DNA of 64,000 nt from the NCBI RefSeq assembly GCF_002165135.1, contig NZ_NFZQ01000006.1, forward strand, positions 62,001 through 126,000. Direction: 5' to 3'. This document shows, piece by piece, positions 35,547 through 44,462 of this stretch (the stretch's first letter is position 1; every line of letters begins with the position of its first letter). Below the pieces are notes generated by a model that was not told where the DNA came from, did no database searches, and was given only the letters and a program-made list of their open reading frames with translations. A program made the translations under genes and the position numbers. The DNA is from Pseudomonas sp. SID14000. GTDB taxonomy: Bacteria > Pseudomonadota > Gammaproteobacteria > Pseudomonadales > Pseudomonadaceae.

Positions 35547-37940
35547 ATGCCGCGCAGGGGCCTGGGAGGACCCGGCAATGGTTGGAAACCGTGTGTGGGG
35601 TGGCTGACGGCGACGGCGCACCGCTGGTGCCTGGGGCTGGCCCTGGTCGGCTCTGGCCTGGTGCTGGCCGACGACCTGCCGCCACCGCCCACCGAGCTGT
35701 CCGTCATCGCCGACGCCACGCTGTACCTCGAGCTGCTGGTGAACCAGATGCCCAAGGCTGAACTGGTGCCGGTGCAGCAGCGCGCCGGTCGGTTGTACCT
35801 GGACAGCGAGGTGTTGCGCGGGGCCGGTGTCTCGCTGCCGGGCAATCCCCAGGGCGAGGTGGTGCTGGAGACCATCGCGGGGCTGCACGCCGACTACGAC
35901 AGCCAGAACCAGCGCCTGCTGCTGCAAGTGCCGCCGGCCTGGCTGCCCGACCAGCAACTGGGCGACCGCAACCTGTACCCGGCCAGCGATGCGCGCAGCA
36001 GTTTCGGCGCGTTGTTCAACTACGACCTGTACCTCAACGACACCGAAGACGGCGGCAGCTACCTGGCGGCCTGGAACGAACTGCGTCTGTTCGACAGCTG
36101 GGGTACGTTCTCCAGCACTGGCCAGTGGCGCCAGTCGTTCAATGGTGCGCCGGCCGACGACACGCGCCAGGGCTTCTTGCGTTACGACACCACCTGGCGC
36201 TTCACCGACGAGCAGCGCCTGCTGACCTACGAAGCCGGAGACCTGGTGACCGGCGCCTTGCCATGGACCAGCTCGGTGCGGGTCGGCGGTCTGCAATTGT
36301 CGCGCGATTTCGCTGCGCGACCCGACCTGGTCACCTACCCGTTACCGGCGTTCGCCGGCGAAGCGGCGGTACCGACCTCGCTGGACCTGTTCATCAATGG
36401 CTACAAGTCCAGCACCACCGAGTTGCAGCCGGGCCCCTACACATTGACCAACGTTCCGTTCATCAACGGCGCTGGGGAAGCGGTGGTGGTCACCACCGAT
36501 GCCCTTGGCCGGCAGGTGTCGACCACCTTGCCGTTCTACGTCACCAGCAGCCTGCTGCAGCAGGGCCTTGCGGATTATTCGGTGGCGGCCGGTAGCCTGC
36601 GCCGTGACTACGGGGTGCGCGATTTTGCCTATGGCCCTGGGGTTGCCTCGGCCAGCCTGCGCTACGGGGTCAGCGACGTCTTCACCCTGGAGACCCATGC
36701 CGAAACCGCCGAATCGCTGATGCTGGGCGGCCTGGGCGGCAACATGCGCCTGGGCAACTTCGGCGTGCTCAACGCTGCCCTGGCGCAGAGCCGGTTCGAT
36801 GGCGACAAGGGCCACCAGGTTACCCTCGGCTACCAGTACAACAGCCAGCGCATCGGCTTCAGCTACCAGCACCTGCAACGCTACGGCGACTACGCCGACC
36901 TGACCCGGGTCGACAGCCAGGACATACAGCTGAGCCAGCGTAGCGAACAGGTCACGTTGAGCCTGAACCTGAACGAATACGGCAGTATCGGCGCCGGCTA
37001 CTTCGATGTGCGCGCCGGCGATGGCACGCGTACCCGGCTGATCAACCTGAGCTACAGCAGGCCGCTGTGGGGCAGCAGCAGCGTGTACCTGTCGGCCAAC
37101 CGTGAAGTGGGAGACAGCCGGTGGGCGGTGCAGGCGCAACTGGTGATCCCGTTCGACCTGCATGGCACCCTGGCCCTGGGCATGGAGCGCAGCCAGGAAG
37201 GCGAGAGCCTGCAGCGGGTCAACTACAGCCGCGCGACGCCGGTGGGTGGTGGTGTCGGTTACAACCTGGGCTACGCCGCAGGTAGCGAGCGCGATGCTTA
37301 CCACCAGGCCGATGTCACCTGGCGCCTGCAGTCGGTGCAGTTGCAGGCCGGTGTGTATGGCAGCAGTGGCGAGATGACCCGCTGGGCCGACGCCAGTGGC
37401 TCACTGGTGTGGATGGATGCCGGGCTGTTCGCTGCCAACCGCATCGACGATGCTTTCGTGGTGGTCAGCACCGGTGGCTACGCCGATGTGCCGGTGCGCT
37501 ATGAAAACCAGGAGGTCGGCCGCACCGATGCCGACGGCCACCTGCTGGTGCCGTACGGCAGCGGTTACTACCGCGGCAAGTACGAGATCGACCCCATGGA
37601 CCTGCCGCCGGACATCCTCGCGCCGGAAGTGGAACAGCGGGTGGCAGTGCGCCGGGGCAGCGGCTACTTGCTGGAGTTCCCGCTCAGGCGCGTGCTGGCG
37701 GCCAGTGTCGAACTGGTGGACGCTGACCGGCAGGCGCTCAAGCTGGGCAGCCGTGTCACCCATGCTGAAAGTGGTGGCCAGGCTGTAGTCGGTTGGGATG
37801 GCCTGGTGTACCTGGAGTACCTGACGCCGCATAACCGCCTGCAGGTGGAGCTGGAAGGGGGTGGGCATTGCCAGGTGGCGTTCGACCTGCCTGAAGCGCA
37901 AGGCTCGATCCCCTTGATCGGCCCGTTGGTGTGCAAATGA
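35547..37940 (+). CDS. outer membrane usher (CsuD/CupE5-like)
   Basis: 797 aa, FimD/PapC family: N-terminal chaperone-binding domain, a 24-strand pore with plug (about 120-620) and C-terminal domains ending FDLPEAQGSIPLIGPLVCK. The hydrophobic leader HRWCLGLALVGSGLVLADD is at residues 25-43 from the ATG at 35547, which lacks a ribosome site; a GTG at 35595 is an alternative. A GGGAGGA-preceded ATG at 35578 is in another frame and stops after nine codons. The true start is therefore uncertain. Confidence 0.85.
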   Translation: MPRRGLGGPGNGWKPCVGWLTATAHRWCLGLALVGSGLVLADDLPPPPTELSVIADATLYLELLVNQMPKAELVPVQQRAGRLYLDSEVLRGAGVSLPGNPQGEVVLETIAGLHADYDSQNQRLLLQVPPAWLPDQQLGDRNLYPASDARSSFGALFNYDLYLNDTEDGGSYLAAWNELRLFDSWGTFSSTGQWRQSFNGAPADDTRQGFLRYDTTWRFTDEQRLLTYEAGDLVTGALPWTSSVRVGGLQLSRDFAARPDLVTYPLPAFAGEAAVPTSLDLFINGYKSSTTELQPGPYTLTNVPFINGAGEAVVVTTDALGRQVSTTLPFYVTSSLLQQGLADYSVAAGSLRRDYGVRDFAYGPGVASASLRYGVSDVFTLETHAETAESLMLGGLGGNMRLGNFGVLNAALAQSRFDGDKGHQVTLGYQYNSQRIGFSYQHLQRYGDYADLTRVDSQDIQLSQRSEQVTLSLNLNEYGSIGAGYFDVRAGDGTRTRLINLSYSRPLWGSSSVYLSANREVGDSRWAVQAQLVIPFDLHGTLALGMERSQEGESLQRVNYSRATPVGGGVGYNLGYAAGSERDAYHQADVTWRLQSVQLQAGVYGSSGEMTRWADASGSLVWMDAGLFAANRIDDAFVVVSTGGYADVPVRYENQEVGRTDADGHLLVPYGSGYYRGKYEIDPMDLPPDILAPEVEQRVAVRRGSGYLLEFPLRRVLAASVELVDADRQALKLGSRVTHAESGGQAVVGWDGLVYLEYLTPHNRLQVELEGGGHCQVAFDLPEAQGSIPLIGPLVCK

Positions 37941-38908
37941 CGGCCTGCTGGCGCGGGTTGTGGGCGGGGTTACTGTTACTGCCGGCAGGTTCGGCGTGGG
38001 CGCTGTGCTCGTCGGTCGCGACGTCGCCGGCAGCGTTCGGCAGCCTCAGCTCGCGGCAGGTACTCAACACGGTACAAAGCACCTCGACGCTGAACTCGGG
38101 GTTACAGTGCAGCGGTTCGCTGCTCACCCTGCTCAGCAGCGATGATCACTTCTACGCCACCATCCTGCCCGCGTCGGGCGGCCTGGTCGGTCCGACGGGC
38201 GACGTCATCCCCTACACGCTGTATGCCGACAACAGTACCAACTATCCGCTGACCCGTGGCCAGCCCTACGACTTCGCTCGCAACAGCATCATCGACCTGC
38301 TGGGGTTGCTCGGCAGCCCCACGCCCAAGACTGTGCCGATCTACATGCGCACCCAGATCGGCAGCAACGTCGCCGCCGGCCTGTACCAGGAAACCCTGAC
38401 CGTGGCCTGGAGCTGGAACTACTGTGCCGGGATCGGCGTCGGTGGTTTTTGCGCGGGGCGTGACATCAATTCGGGTAGCCAAAGTTTGTACGTGAGCCTG
38501 ATGGTGACCAACGACTGCCAGATCACCACACCCAGCATCAGCTTTGCCAGCGCGCCGGTGGTGGCGGGGTTCGGTACGGTGAGCCAGAGCCTGAGTGTGT
38601 CGTGCACCAAGGGCAGCAACTACACCGTGGGCCTGGATGACGGGCAGAATGTGGCCAACGGGCGACGGCGGATGAAGTCGGCGGCCAACAACTACCTGGC
38701 CTATGACATTTTCAAGAGCGCCGGCGCGGTGCGCTGGGGTTCGGTAGGGGCTGCGCGACGGGCCAGTGCCGATGCCGATGTAAACCCCGGCACGGGTACC
38801 GGCACCGGTAGCCAGGTGTTCAACTACAACGCCAAGGTCTACACCGACCAGGCTACACCGCCGGCGGCGACCTATACCGACAGTGTGATTCTGGATGTGC
38901 AGTTCTGA
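37937..38908 (+). CDS. pilus tip adhesin with two SCPU domains (CsuE/CupE6-like)
   Basis: 323 aa. Signal peptide about 1-22 (AGSAWA), then two spore-coat-U domains: an N-terminal receptor-type domain (about 23-175, with hydrophobic loops around LLGLLGSPTP) and a C-terminal pilin domain (about 180-323, ending DSVILDVQF). Csu-type tip subunits bind abiotic surfaces by exposed hydrophobic loops. The ATG overlaps the usher stop (ATGA), and it is the last gene of the operon. Confidence 0.87.
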   Translation: MTACWRGLWAGLLLLPAGSAWALCSSVATSPAAFGSLSSRQVLNTVQSTSTLNSGLQCSGSLLTLLSSDDHFYATILPASGGLVGPTGDVIPYTLYADNSTNYPLTRGQPYDFARNSIIDLLGLLGSPTPKTVPIYMRTQIGSNVAAGLYQETLTVAWSWNYCAGIGVGGFCAGRDINSGSQSLYVSLMVTNDCQITTPSISFASAPVVAGFGTVSQSLSVSCTKGSNYTVGLDDGQNVANGRRRMKSAANNYLAYDIFKSAGAVRWGSVGAARRASADADVNPGTGTGTGSQVFNYNAKVYTDQATPPAATYTDSVILDVQF

Positions 38909-38910
38909 GT

Positions 38911-39040
38911 GCAGGGACCTTGTGGGAGCGGCGGTCCGCGTAACCTGTGGGAGCGGCTTTAGCCGCGAAGAATCCAACGCGGTGCATGGCACCGGCTACG
39001 CCGGTGTTCGCGGCTAAAGTCGCTCCCACAGGGTCCCTGC
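38911..39040. repeat. nested REP array after the pilus operon
   Basis: An outer arm GCAGGGACC (38911-38919) pairs with GGTCCCTGC (39032-39040). Within it is an inverted REP pair (CCTGTGGGAGCGGCTTTAGC from 38944, complement to 39032). A further REP-like unit (GAGCCGGCTTGCCGGCGATG) lies at 39069. It lies between the pilus operon and the convergent carboxypeptidase gene. Confidence 0.8.
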
Positions 39041-39101
39041 TAATGCCATGAGTCATGTGCAGTCCTGTGAGAGCCGGCTTGCCGGCGATGGGCCGTTTCA
39101 G

Positions 39102-40250
39102 TCAACGCAAATCGCCAACCATCTTCGCCAATGTCTCCAACACCGCCCCGGCCAACGCCTTAGAGCGCGCCCCCGACCACCCGGTGACGGCATCTGGCGC
39201 GTCGTCGTGGTCCTTGAACGGCATTTCCAGGGTCAGTGACAGGCAGTCATGTGCCATTCCCACCGCATTGCAGGCCAGCGTCGTGTTGGCTTGCCCCGGT
39301 TCATCGCGGGTGTAGCCATGCACGGTCTGGAAGTCGCGGGTCAGGCTGCACAGGGTGCTGCGGAACTGCTCTTCCAGCTTGGCCAGCCGCGGCGTGTAGC
39401 CTGGGTTGCCCTCGCAGGCCGCGACGAACACGTGGGGAATCTCTTCGTCACCATGCACATCGATGAACGCATCCACGCCGTATTGCTTCATCTGCGCCTG
39501 GGCGAAGAACACCTCGGGGCTGAACTCGACGCTGGCGTCCTGCCAGGCACGGTTGAGGTCCTTGCCCTTGAAGTTGGTACGCAGGTGGCCGAGGAAGGCA
39601 CCGTCGGGGTTCATGTTGGGGATCAGGTACAGGTCGGCCTTGGCCAGCAACTGCTGGATCACCGCGTCGTTGGCCTGCAGGCGGTCGATCACGCCTTCCA
39701 TGAACCATTCGGCCATGTGTTCGCCAGGGTGTTGTTGGGCAATCAGCCACAGCTTGCGCTTGCCAGCGGCACCATCACCGGCACGCAGCAGGGGAATGTC
39801 ACGGCCCTGTACGCTGCGGCCATTGGCGAGCAATTCGACCCCCGGCAGTTGCCGGGCACGTTCGATAAGCTGGTTGTGGCGCGCGCGGGGGTAGGGCTCG
39901 AAGTAGGCGAACCAGATTTGTTGTTGTTCGGCTGTTACCTCGAACGACAGTGCCGTGCCGTCGAACTGGCTAGGTACGCGGAACCAGGTTTGCTGGTCGT
40001 AGGAGGCCACGGCGTTGTAACCGCTCCAGGCGTTCTTGTAGGAGGAGCCGGAGGCGTTGTCGAGGCTGAAGCGATGGACATGGCCGGGCGTCAGGCCGCT
40101 GACCTTGAAGTGAAACCACTGGTAATGGTCGCTGTGGGTGTCCGGTCGGATGGCCAGGTGCACCCGGGCCGGGTTGCTGGCATCCAGCACCTGGATGTTG
40201 CCGGAGTCGAAATCGCAGTCGATCTGCAGGGGGGGCAGCGTCACGGTCAT
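39102..40250 (-). CDS. M14-family zinc carboxypeptidase (cytosolic carboxypeptidase-like)
   Basis: 382 aa. An N-terminal beta domain (about 1-125) precedes an M14 peptidase domain. Zinc ligands are HPGE in AQQHPGEHMAEWF (about residue 172) and His in FIDVHGDEE (about 265). The substrate-binding NMNPDG and N..R-type motif are near 212, and the catalytic Glu is in LTLEMPFK near 345. This matches bacterial homologues of the cytosolic (deglutamylase-like) carboxypeptidases. No signal peptide. Substrate unknown. Confidence 0.88.
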   Translation of the reverse strand: MTVTLPPLQIDCDFDSGNIQVLDASNPARVHLAIRPDTHSDHYQWFHFKVSGLTPGHVHRFSLDNASGSSYKNAWSGYNAVASYDQQTWFRVPSQFDGTALSFEVTAEQQQIWFAYFEPYPRARHNQLIERARQLPGVELLANGRSVQGRDIPLLRAGDGAAGKRKLWLIAQQHPGEHMAEWFMEGVIDRLQANDAVIQQLLAKADLYLIPNMNPDGAFLGHLRTNFKGKDLNRAWQDASVEFSPEVFFAQAQMKQYGVDAFIDVHGDEEIPHVFVAACEGNPGYTPRLAKLEEQFRSTLCSLTRDFQTVHGYTRDEPGQANTTLACNAVGMAHDCLSLTLEMPFKDHDDAPDAVTGWSGARSKALAGAVLETLAKMVGDLR

Positions 40251-40482
40251 GTGCCGGGCTCCTTCTGGGGCATTGTTATCAGGGTACTGTACACGGCTTG
40301 GCAGGGTTGCTGCGCGAGATCAGGCAACGCGGGGTCGATCAGGCGGCTGATGTGTCACGATATTGCATAATAGCGCCTGGTTTCATGGCAACCGCCCCGC
40401 CCCGCGGGTGGGCGCTCCGAACAGGTGCCGCGCGCAATTGGAAGGTGCCACATTGCGATGGAGCCTGGAGTGGAGTGACTTG

Positions 40483-40566
40483 ATGCACATGCACGTTTAC
40501 CCGGCAATGGCCGATGAACAGGCCGCGCCGCTGTTGCTTGCGGCACTCAACAACAATGCCGCCTGA
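40483..40566 (+). CDS. possible 27-residue peptide gene
   Basis: The 357 bases from 40251 to 40607 hold no larger gene. ATG at 40483 has GGAG seven bases upstream and encodes 27 residues (MHMHVYPAMADEQAAPLLLA, then ALNNNAA) with pseudomonad-like codon use. A TTGCATAAT stretch at 40363-40371 could be a -10 region, and a strong terminator follows. The peptide is not a known family to me. It could be a leader, an sRNA-encoded peptide or chance. Confidence 0.4.
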   Translation: MHMHVYPAMADEQAAPLLLAALNNNAA

Positions 40567-40580
40567 CCCGAAGGGGTACG

Positions 40581-40608
40581 AAGGGGCCGGACAATGCCCG
40601 GCCCCTTT
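40581..40608. terminator. rho-independent terminator
   Basis: AAGGGGCCGG-ACAATGC-CCGGCCCCTT forms a 10-bp GC-rich stem ending in TTT. It can serve the small peptide gene on the plus strand and the mlaA-small protein pair on the minus strand, whose last stop codon overlaps its edge. Confidence 0.75.
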
Positions 40609-40847
40609 CAGCATGATTGATCGTGCCGCGCCATCCAACGCAGCAAGGCGGCAATCGGTACACTGCGGTGAGCCTCGTGCCGGTAGGGCTTGCCTTCGGC
40701 GGTGAAGCGTTCGCGATAGCGGCTCAGCACCAGGCTCCGGCCATCGGCAGAAACCCGGGCCTCCAGTTCATGCAGCAACAGCGGTTGCCGGGCAGCGCCT
40801 TCCAGGCGCCTGAACAGCAGCATGGTGGCTTGGGCATCATTCTTCAC
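40608..40847 (-). CDS. small conserved-looking protein downstream of mlaA
   Basis: 79 aa from a GTG start at 40847 with AGGGGG five bases upstream; other in-frame GTGs exist further upstream. It is basic and beta-rich (LLHELEARVSADGRSLVLSR and so on), with no signal or membrane segment. The start overlaps the mlaA stop by 11 bases, so the two are translationally coupled. No family recognised. Confidence 0.65.
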   Translation of the reverse strand: MKNDAQATMLLFRRLEGAARQPLLLHELEARVSADGRSLVLSRYRERFTAEGKPYRHEAHRSVPIAALLRWMARHDQSC

Positions 40848-41619
40848 GGGCACCCCCTGCACAATCTACTGGCCATGCTCCCGGCACGCCGGCCTTGCCT
40901 TCTGCCACCCGGTTGCTGCGCCGCTGCGCAGTGTAGTCACGCAACGCGAGGTAGTAATCAGGCCAGGTGCGTAGCAAGTCGGTCAGTGGCAGTGCTTCGG
41001 CCCGTGTGTCGACGATGTCTCCAGCCGTGGCTACGTTGCCCAAGGTTTCGATGGTGTCGCTGTTGCTGCCAAACGGGTCCAGCGCCAAGCCCAGTACCGT
41101 GCCGCTAGCATCGCGCAGGTTGTGGGTGCCCAACAGCGGTAGCTCGACGATTGGGCCTGCGGCGATGTTCCACACCCCGAAGGTCTGGCCAAAGTCCGAG
41201 CGGTGCTGGCTCAGCCCCATTTTGCCAGACACATCGACCAGCCCCGCCACACCCAGGGTGGTGTTGAAGATGAAGCGAGTGAGGCTGGTCATCGCCCGTT
41301 CGCCATTGCCCTGCAGCAGGTCGTTGACGAACACCTTGGGCTCCCCGAAGTTGCTGGCAAAGTTGTGCATGCCCTGCCGGGCAAAACCGGGCAGCGCGGT
41401 GTAGCCCCGGGCGACAGGGGCCAGCAGATAGTCATCGACCGTGCGGTTGAAGGCGAATACGGCGCGGTTGGCGGGCTCGGCTGGGTCACTGACCTGGTAG
41501 GCGACATTGCCGCAGGCAGCCGTTGCCGGTGCGCGTTGGCTACAGCCTCCCGCCGCGAGCAGCGACAAGGCCAGTACGGCAGAGCGCGCTGAACGGGAGG
41601 CGGATGATGAACGGGACAT
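40837..41619 (-). CDS. mlaA: outer-membrane lipid asymmetry lipoprotein MlaA (VacJ)
   Basis: 260 aa. Lipoprotein signal with LSLLAAGGC (Cys about residue 26; the box is slightly unusual with Gly-Gly before Cys). The MlaA domain contains DPAEPANRAVFAFNRTVDD (about 45-63), a RFIFNTTLGVAGLVD segment, TFGVWNIAAGPIVELPLLG and the LRDASGT stretch. MlaA removes misplaced phospholipids from the outer leaflet with MlaBCDEF. AGGA eight bases before the ATG supports the start. Divergent from a two-component system. Confidence 0.93.
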   Translation of the reverse strand: MSRSSSASRSARSAVLALSLLAAGGCSQRAPATAACGNVAYQVSDPAEPANRAVFAFNRTVDDYLLAPVARGYTALPGFARQGMHNFASNFGEPKVFVNDLLQGNGERAMTSLTRFIFNTTLGVAGLVDVSGKMGLSQHRSDFGQTFGVWNIAAGPIVELPLLGTHNLRDASGTVLGLALDPFGSNSDTIETLGNVATAGDIVDTRAEALPLTDLLRTWPDYYLALRDYTAQRRSNRVAEGKAGVPGAWPVDCAGGAREE

Positions 41620-41787
41620 AGATACATTCCTGGCAAGAACTGGCGGCGATGCTGCGTAGTTTTTTTTGCGCAGGAATGTCCGGATTGTCTCGGCATCGAC
41701 ACTTTGTTTCCGGGTTGAAATATATGACGGCTGCGTGGGGATGGCCTTAAAGTACGGCTTGGTAACCTTGTTTTGCGGTGCTTTTTT

Positions 41788-42498
41788 GTGAGCCATTTGC
41801 TGATAGTCGACGATGATGTCGAGGTACTCGACCTGCTGCAGAAGTTTCTCTGCCAGCAGGGTTACGAGGTTGACGTGGCCAGGGATGGCAAGGCGCTCTG
41901 GCAGGCCCTTGAGCGGCGGGTGCCAGACCTGGTCATTCTGGATGTGATGCTGCCTGGCGACAGTGGCCTGGTGTTGTGCCAGCGCTTGCTGGCCGAGCAC
42001 AAGGTGGCAGTGATCATGCTCACCGCCATGGGCGAGTTGAGTGACCGGGTGGTTGGCCTGGAGCTGGGGGCGGACGACTACCTGACCAAACCGTTTGCCG
42101 CCCGTGAGCTGCTGGCCCGGGTGAGGGCCGTACTGCGTCGTGCCGGCGAAGCGACCAATGGCGCGGCAGGCCATGCCTGCGCGATCCTGGAGTTTGCCGG
42201 CTGGCGGCTGGATGTGGTGCGGCGCGAACTGCGTTCGCCGGACAACGTCATGATCCCCTTGTCCAACGGTGAATTCGAGTTGTTGCTGGTGTTCGCCGAA
42301 CACCCGCGGCGGGTGCTCAGCCGCCAGCAGTTATTGGACATGGCCCGTGGCGATGCCTACGACGCCTATGATCGCAGCATTGATGTCCAGGTGAGCAGGC
42401 TACGCCGCAAGCTTGAAACCGACCATGGCCACGAGCCCTTGATCCGTACCCTGCGCAACGCGGGTTACCTTTTCACGCCCACGGTCGCGAAGCGATGA
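41788..42498 (+). CDS. OmpR-family response regulator
   Basis: 236 aa from a GTG start (MSHLLIVDDDVEVLDLLQKF). Receiver domain with the acidic DDD pocket, phospho-acceptor Asp in VILDVMLPG (D52) and Lys in YLTKPF. The output domain holds LSNGEFELLLVFAEHP and SIDVQVSRLRRKLE. A TTG 15 bases upstream is an alternative start. It overlaps its kinase partner by four bases. The target genes are unknown. Confidence 0.87.
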   Translation: MSHLLIVDDDVEVLDLLQKFLCQQGYEVDVARDGKALWQALERRVPDLVILDVMLPGDSGLVLCQRLLAEHKVAVIMLTAMGELSDRVVGLELGADDYLTKPFAARELLARVRAVLRRAGEATNGAAGHACAILEFAGWRLDVVRRELRSPDNVMIPLSNGEFELLLVFAEHPRRVLSRQQLLDMARGDAYDAYDRSIDVQVSRLRRKLETDHGHEPLIRTLRNAGYLFTPTVAKR

Positions 42499-43850
42499 AG
42501 CTGCTCGCCAGGGTTCGGCAGGCTCTGCCTCGACCCAAAATCACCATTGCCCGCTGGATCGCGCTGACCACCTTGACGGCGATGCTGTTCCTGCTGCTGC
42601 TCAAGGGGCTGTTCAGCCTGTTGCTGAGTGTCTGGGCGCAGCCACCGCTGCTGGAGAGCGGGGTGATCGAAAAGGTGGCAGCGGTCACCCGCATCCTCGA
42701 TGCCGCGCCCATGGCGCAGCGTGCCAACATCGCCAGTGCGGCGGGCGACGGCTCATACTCCGTGCGATGGTTGCGCCGCCATGACGAAGCGGGCGTGCCA
42801 GTGCTGGTCGATGCCGCGTTCAGCCAGGGCACGCCGATCCTGCGTGCACTGCTCAAGCGCCCGGATGCCAGGGTCGAGGCCTTCGCACCGTCCGACATGC
42901 CGGAATACTCACCTGAACGCGGTTATGCGCTGATGATCGAGCTGACCGACAAGTCCTGGGTGCTGTTCCGTGCCACCAGCCGTAGCTGGGGCCTGGACGA
43001 ACTGCCGCGCAACCTGATCATCCTGGGCCTGATGCTGGTTTCCAGCCTTGCCGTCGCGCTACTGGCCACGCGCTACCTGGCCAAGCCGCTGGAGCGCTTT
43101 GCCGAAGGTGCGCGGCGATTTGGCAAGGACTTCAACGCTCCGCCCATTCCGGTGGTCGGCCCGCACGATTTGCGCCAGGCCATTCTTGCGTTCAATGCCA
43201 CCCAGGCGCAGCTCAAGCATTTTCTCAACGACCGCACCCAGATGCTTGCGGCCATTTCCCATGACTTGCGTGCACCGCTGACGCGCATGCGCTTGCGCGC
43301 CGAGTTCATTGACGATGCCCAGTTACAGGCCAGGTTGTTCAAGGACGTCGATGAGATGCAGGCGATGGTCGATGCGGCACTGGGTTTTTTCCGTGATGAT
43401 GCACGGCTGGAACAGACGACCGTATTCGACCTGGGCGAGTTGCTGCTGACCGTGGTGGACGATTTCAAGGATGCGGGAGTCGAGGTCGGCCTCAGCGGGC
43501 CACGCCGCTGTGTGTACACGGGGCGGCCAGTCGGTATCAAGCGTGTGCTGGTCAACTTGATCGACAATGCTGCGAAGTACGGCCGTGAGCCCTCGGTGGT
43601 CTTGGCGGTAAGCACAAGGCAGATCGAGATTACCGTGCAGGATCGCGGGCCGGGCATCGCTCCGGAGCTGCATGAGCAGGTATTCGCGCCGTTCTACCGT
43701 ATCGAAGGCTCACGCAACCGCAATACTGGTGGCGTTGGGCTGGGCCTGCCCGCAGCACGGGCCATCGTGCTGGAGCAGGGGGGCAGCGTGACCCTGGGCA
43801 ACCGCCCGGGTGGCGGGCTGGAAGTCAGGATCATGCTGCCGCTGGGCTGA
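42495..43850 (+). CDS. sensor histidine kinase (EnvZ-like)
   Basis: 451 aa. TM1 (about 22-50), a periplasmic domain of about 120 residues, TM2 (about 173-192), HAMP, then HisKA with AAISHDLRAPLTRMR (phospho-His about 255) and HATPase with LIDNAAKYG, VQDRGPGI, FAPFYRIEGSRN and GVGLGLPAAR. The ATG overlaps the regulator stop. The stop is directly adjacent to the stop of the convergent DUF1348 gene, with no base between them. Confidence 0.9.
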   Translation: MKLLARVRQALPRPKITIARWIALTTLTAMLFLLLLKGLFSLLLSVWAQPPLLESGVIEKVAAVTRILDAAPMAQRANIASAAGDGSYSVRWLRRHDEAGVPVLVDAAFSQGTPILRALLKRPDARVEAFAPSDMPEYSPERGYALMIELTDKSWVLFRATSRSWGLDELPRNLIILGLMLVSSLAVALLATRYLAKPLERFAEGARRFGKDFNAPPIPVVGPHDLRQAILAFNATQAQLKHFLNDRTQMLAAISHDLRAPLTRMRLRAEFIDDAQLQARLFKDVDEMQAMVDAALGFFRDDARLEQTTVFDLGELLLTVVDDFKDAGVEVGLSGPRRCVYTGRPVGIKRVLVNLIDNAAKYGREPSVVLAVSTRQIEITVQDRGPGIAPELHEQVFAPFYRIEGSRNRNTGGVGLGLPAARAIVLEQGGSVTLGNRPGGGLEVRIMLPLG

Positions 43851-44315
43851 TCAGAGCCCCAGCTCGCTGAGCCCGGGGTGATTGTCCGGGCGCCGGCCCA
43901 ACGGCCAGCGGAACTTGCGCTCGGCTTCGCTGATGGGGTGTTCGTTGATGCTCGAATGACGGTTCTGCATCAACCCGTCGTCGGCAAATTCCCAGTTCTC
44001 GTTGCCATAGGCGCGGTACCACTGGCCGCTGTCGTCGTGGTACTCGTAGGCATAGCGCACGGCAATGCGGTTGCCGGTGAAAGTCCAGAGCTCCTTGATC
44101 AGGCGGTACTCCAGTTCATGGTTCCACTTACGCGTCAGGAACGCCTCGACCTCGGCTCGGCCGCGGGGGAACTCGGCGCGGTTACGCCACATGGTGTCGA
44201 TGGTATAGGCAAGGGCGACCTTGGCCGGGTCGCGGCTGTTCCAGCCATCCTCGGCCAGGCGGACCTTTTCGATGGCGCTTTCGCGGGTGAAGGGCGGCAG
44301 GGGTGGGCGGGACAT
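43851..44315 (-). CDS. DUF1348 (NTF2/SnoaL-like) protein
   Basis: 154 aa. Family pattern: [20 protein letters not shown] (9-28), [30 protein letters not shown], and the end segment [17 protein letters not shown]. Cytoplasmic cone-shaped NTF2-like fold; function unknown. GAGGAG about eight bases before the ATG. Confidence 0.9.
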   Translation of the reverse strand: MSRPPLPPFTRESAIEKVRLAEDGWNSRDPAKVALAYTIDTMWRNRAEFPRGRAEVEAFLTRKWNHELEYRLIKELWTFTGNRIAVRYAYEYHDDSGQWYRAYGNENWEFADDGLMQNRHSSINEHPISEAERKFRWPLGRRPDNHPGLSELGL

Positions 44316-44462
44316 CGGGGTACTCCTCGGGTCGATTGGCTTGTAGGAGAGTAGTAGCCGATGGCCGAACAGAGAATGGGTGTGCCTGGCACTTCATAAT
44401 TGCAGTGTGTGGAACAATGCTGAGGTGCCATGCCAGGCGCGGTCCCCGTTGTACGGGCGTGA

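Noticed and set aside
35578..35610. Frameshift pseudogene in the usher.
   Set aside because: The main frame is open for 797 codons with a full signal peptide; only the start is ambiguous, so it is reported as an uncertain start instead.
9346..39040. Repeated palindromes considered as a CRISPR array or transposon ends.
   Set aside because: The units are inverted, dispersed between genes, have no constant spacer length and match the P. putida REP type; no cas or transposase gene is present.
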